Shown: in pieces, positions 5,159-5,661 of the stretch
Numbering within the stretch: position 1 is the stretch's first letter
Layout: the number at the start of each line of letters is the position of its first letter
DNA from: DAISJM01 sp036821485
GTDB lineage: Bacteria > Verrucomicrobiota > Kiritimatiellia > CAIQIC01 > JAGNIJ01
DNA: 5,661 nucleotides
Direction of reading: 5' to 3'
Assembly: GCA_036821485.1 (NCBI GenBank)
Contig: DAISJM010000102.1
Coordinates: forward strand, 1-5,661
Position numbers and translations under genes: made by a program
The notes under the pieces: generated by a model
Seen by the model: the letters and a program-made list of their open reading frames with translations, nothing else
The model's database searches: none
Told to the model about the DNA's origin: nothing

Positions 5159-5515
5159 ATGGAACAGAGAATGGACGTATCATCCATAAACGCGCGCCTG
5201 ATTGAAGCGGGCATGATCGACGACTTCGCGCGCCTGCCAGAGAGAAGCACTAGAGAGGAGTTACACATGAAAGATCCGAATAAGCCGAGAGACGACTCAA
5301 CACCGCAGACGGATCCCATTGAGTATGAGCAGGAGTATTGCGACACTTTGGATTCATGTGTGAATTCTGACGATGATGAAGGAGAAGACCCTTTTGGGAA
5401 TCCTATCGTCGATACATGGAGCGATGATGATGGTGAGACATGGTATGAAGATGATAATGGAGATACATATACTGAAGAAATGGGTCCACCCTGTAACTGG
5501 CCCGACCATGATTGA
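5159..5515 (+). CDS. Highly acidic repeat-tailed protein, function unknown
   Basis: The frame is open for 118 codons from the ATG at 5159, which abuts the previous stop. An in-frame ATG at 5267 has the better ribosome site (GAGGAG, 5255-5260, 6 bases away) and would give 82 residues. The first 36 residues look like a genuine amphipathic helix (INARLIEAGMIDDFARL), so I report the long form; the start is uncertain. The 82-residue part is extremely acidic: 28 Asp/Glu against 3 Lys/Arg. It has short repeats near the end, TWSDDDGE, TWYEDDNGD, TYTEEMG, reminiscent of D-rich calcium-binding or DNA-mimic sequences. Codon use is AT-richer than the rest of the window. No family recognised. Confidence 0.7.
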   Translation: MEQRMDVSSINARLIEAGMIDDFARLPERSTREELHMKDPNKPRDDSTPQTDPIEYEQEYCDTLDSCVNSDDDEGEDPFGNPIVDTWSDDDGETWYEDDNGDTYTEEMGPPCNWPDHD

Positions 5516-5561
5516 TCCAAAAGCATCACGGATTTTTGCAACACTTATGGTGCGAAAAAGA

Positions 5562-5616
5562 CCCTAACAAGCCCTCTCATGCAACGTAATAGCGTGCATG
5601 GTGGGCGACGTTGGCA
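5562..5616 (+). other. attC: attC recombination site 4 (cassette boundary)
   Basis: R'' is CCCTAAC (5562-5568) and R' is GTTGGCA (5610-5616). L'' GCCCTC-t-CATGCA (5571-5583) pairs with L' TGCATGGTGGGC (5595-5606) with one T-T mismatch (5575/5602) and an unpaired T5577. Spacers are again 2 (AA) and 3 (GAC) bases, and the GACGTT junction is shared with sites 2 and 3. Total 55 bases. It is the least perfect of the four, since R''/R' pairing has a mismatch, but position, length and layout agree. It starts 46 bases after the stop of the acidic gene; that gap shows nothing else convincing. Confidence 0.78.
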
Positions 5617-5623
5617 ATGTGAA

Positions 5624-5661
5624 ATGAAACTTAAAAACGCCATTCATAATCTCGTTGGAGT
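5624..5661 (+). CDS. Possible start of the gene of the next cassette (partial)
   Basis: An ATG at 5624, 7 bases after the R' core of attC4, opens a frame that stays open to the window end (MKLKNAIHNLVG). Its position matches the other cassette genes, which start 3-29 bases after an attC. There is no strong ribosome site and only 12 full codons are visible, so this is a position-based guess. Confidence 0.35.
   Translation, partial: MKLKNAIHNLVG

Larger units (their letters stand above)
4802..5610 (+). mobile_element. Integron cassette D: zinc-ribbon-like + acidic protein
   Basis: About 0.8 kb between the cut points of attC3 and attC4. It holds two genes whose stop and start codons directly abut (TGA then ATG at 5156-5161). 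No promoter was convincing in the 34 bases before the first gene. Confidence 0.7.

Noticed and set aside
5533..5559. Imperfect AT-rich hairpin (TTTTTGC...GCGAAAAA) as terminator of cassette D
   Set aside because: The stem has several mismatches and is followed by the attC4 R'' core, not a T run.
1..5661. CRISPR array, tRNA or rRNA genes
   Set aside because: No regularly spaced direct repeats, cloverleaf or rRNA-like stretches seen.

Overview
This window is best read as part of an integron gene-cassette array. The main evidence is four attC-type recombination sites, all in the same orientation, at 1633-1704, 2650-2705, 4735-4807 and 5562-5616. Each lies just 3' of a coding block. Each has paired outer R''/R' ends, an inner L''/L' stem with one unpaired base in L'', and a GTT core closing the 3' end. 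No integrase gene (intI) or attI site is visible, so the integron platform lies outside the window or has been lost. The host cannot be named from the sequence. It is a bacterium: there are Shine-Dalgarno sites, a lipoprotein lipobox, a sigma70-type promoter and a HicAB toxin-antitoxin pair. Base composition is patchy. Bases 1-1623 are clearly GC-rich, the middle is moderate and the last 400 bases are AT-richer, as expected for cassettes of different origins.

Layout from the left. Bases 1-574 (minus strand) hold the N-terminal 191 codons of an IS91-family transposase that runs off the window edge. Divergent from it is a WYL-domain transcriptional regulator (640-1623) with attC1 directly behind it. 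Cassette B (1699-2699) carries a small predicted lipoprotein and then a hicA-hicB pair with its own promoter. Cassette C (2700-4801) is unusually large for a cassette. It holds four tightly packed genes: a protein resembling dual-OB-domain proteins, two different DUF488 proteins and a tiny GIY-YIG-like protein. Cassette D (4802-5610) has two abutting genes, a small zinc-ribbon-like protein and a very acidic protein with short D/G/T/W repeats. A fifth cassette starts at 5611 and is cut by the window end.

How the parts may work together. hicAB probably stabilises the array and may supply read-through transcription to cassette C, which has no obvious promoter of its own. Cassette C is the most interesting unit. 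Four consecutive small genes with short spacings and individual ribosome binding sites, moving as one recombinable block, look like a self-contained multi-protein system of unknown biochemistry. A defence or nucleic-acid-processing role is an inference from domain types and mobile context only. The WYL regulator, a family often linked to defence islands, may be the gene of the first cassette or a resident gene at the array edge.
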